The notes under the pieces: model-generated | Told to the model about the DNA's origin: nothing | Database searches by the model: none | The model's input: only the letters and a program-made list of their open reading frames with translations | Shown here: positions 5,166 through 5,639 of the stretch, piece by piece | How the letters are laid out: each line of letters starts with the position of its first letter | Numbering within the stretch: the first letter of the stretch is position 1 | Program-made: the position numbers and the translations under genes | Assembly: GCA_031265635.1 (NCBI GenBank) | Contig: JAISCK010000150.1 | Span: 1-5,639 of the forward strand | DNA: 5,639 nucleotides | Direction of reading: 5' to 3' | Origin: Spirochaetaceae bacterium | GTDB lineage: Bacteria; Spirochaetota; Spirochaetia; Treponematales; Breznakiellaceae

Positions 5166-5639
5166 TCAGTATACGGAAGCGGCGCAGTTTCCGTCCTCAA
5201 TGGTAAAGCGCACCGAAGCATGGAGACCCGGCAGACTGAGGCCGGCCATGTTCAGCGCGTCGGTGGCAAAACATTGCCCGTATTTTTTGAGCAGCCCCAC
5301 TATATCAGGACTGGGGCAGGGGTCCGGCCTGTCATTGCTGACAGAGATGACGCCATAGGCGGGTTTGAGCCTTTCAAGAAGCTCTTCGTCAAGGGCATCC
5401 CGGTGGCCGTGATGGGGAACTTTCAGTATATCGCAGGGTCCGGGAGGAGAACGCTTCCAAGAGGCCGCGCTTACATCGCCGGGCAGCATGATGACCCGTC
5501 CTTCATAGCTGAGAACAACGCGGAGGCTGGTATCGTTGATCCAGGCGTCAAGAGGGCCGAGGGCCTCAGGGCTCATTGTTCCGCCGAGAACGCCGTTGAT
5601 TATGGCGTCCTGCTCCCGGTAAAGCCCGGCTTCGGCGAA
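5166..5639 (-). CDS. ComEC-like metallo-beta-lactamase-fold protein, C-terminal part
   Basis: The frame is open to the right edge, so only the last 157 residues are visible; an internal ATG at 5576 is not the real start. The segment follows the C-terminal half of the ComEC/Rec2 hydrolase domain: INDTSLRVVLSYEGR (N-x-S-L-V strand), then MLPGD (Asp55 of the fragment, a metal ligand), DILKVPHHGHRD (the PHHG motif at 75-78, with His where Ser is common after it), and KPAYGVISVSND. In ComEC this domain is attached to a membrane channel that carries transforming DNA strands into the cytoplasm. Stand-alone proteins with the same fold also exist, and the missing N-terminus prevents a choice. The gene converges on uppP with an 8-base gap that leaves no room for a terminator. 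Confidence 0.8.
   Translation of the reverse strand, partial: FAEAGLYREQDAIINGVLGGTMSPEALGPLDAWINDTSLRVVLSYEGRVIMLPGDVSAASWKRSPPGPCDILKVPHHGHRDALDEELLERLKPAYGVISVSNDRPDPCPSPDIVGLLKKYGQCFATDALNMAGLSLPGLHASVRFTIEDGNCAASVY

Overview
The window is an ordinary-looking stretch of bacterial chromosome. It has four complete or nearly complete genes, one reading frame broken by a stop codon, and two genes cut by the window edges. The mix fits a Gram-negative-type anaerobe, most likely a spirochaete of the Treponema group: a signal-peptide envelope protein with a barrel-like pattern, a loose spirochaete-style lipobox on a fumarate-reductase-like flavoprotein, and intergenic DNA packed with hairpins. 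The placement is inference from gene style, not from a marker gene.

Left part (1-1071): the 5' end of a tRNA-dihydrouridine synthase gene runs leftward off the window. Divergent from it, a good sigma70-type promoter (231-259) drives a 210-residue exported protein of unknown function. A GC-rich, stem-forming gap (955-1071) separates that gene from a convergent TatD-family nuclease.

Middle (1072-3534): the TatD gene is read leftward from its own strong promoter (1896-1924). That promoter argues for a start inside the longest reading frame. Divergent from it lies a lipoprotein form of the FAD domain of the fumarate reductase/flavocytochrome c family. It has no FMN or haem domain, and two active-site histidine positions are changed.

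Right part (3534-5639): four consecutive stem-loops fill 3534-3687, from the flavoprotein stop codon to the next ribosome binding site. Next comes a 220-codon frame (3698-4360) with a Lys/Ala/Pro-rich head and a compact, unrecognised C-terminal region. One in-frame TAG at codon 46 splits it. An almost identical copy of the same sequence 30 bases downstream has AAG at that place, so the stop looks like a recent single-base nonsense mutation. Its stop overlaps the start of uppP (undecaprenyl-diphosphatase, cell-wall lipid carrier recycling), so uppP probably depends on translation of the broken gene. The C-terminal end of a ComEC-like metallo-beta-lactamase protein enters from the right edge and converges on uppP with only 8 bases between the stops.

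There is no clear new multi-gene system. The points most worth following are the hairpin cluster, the amber-interrupted gene coupled to uppP, and the altered catalytic motifs in the flavoprotein and the TatD protein.
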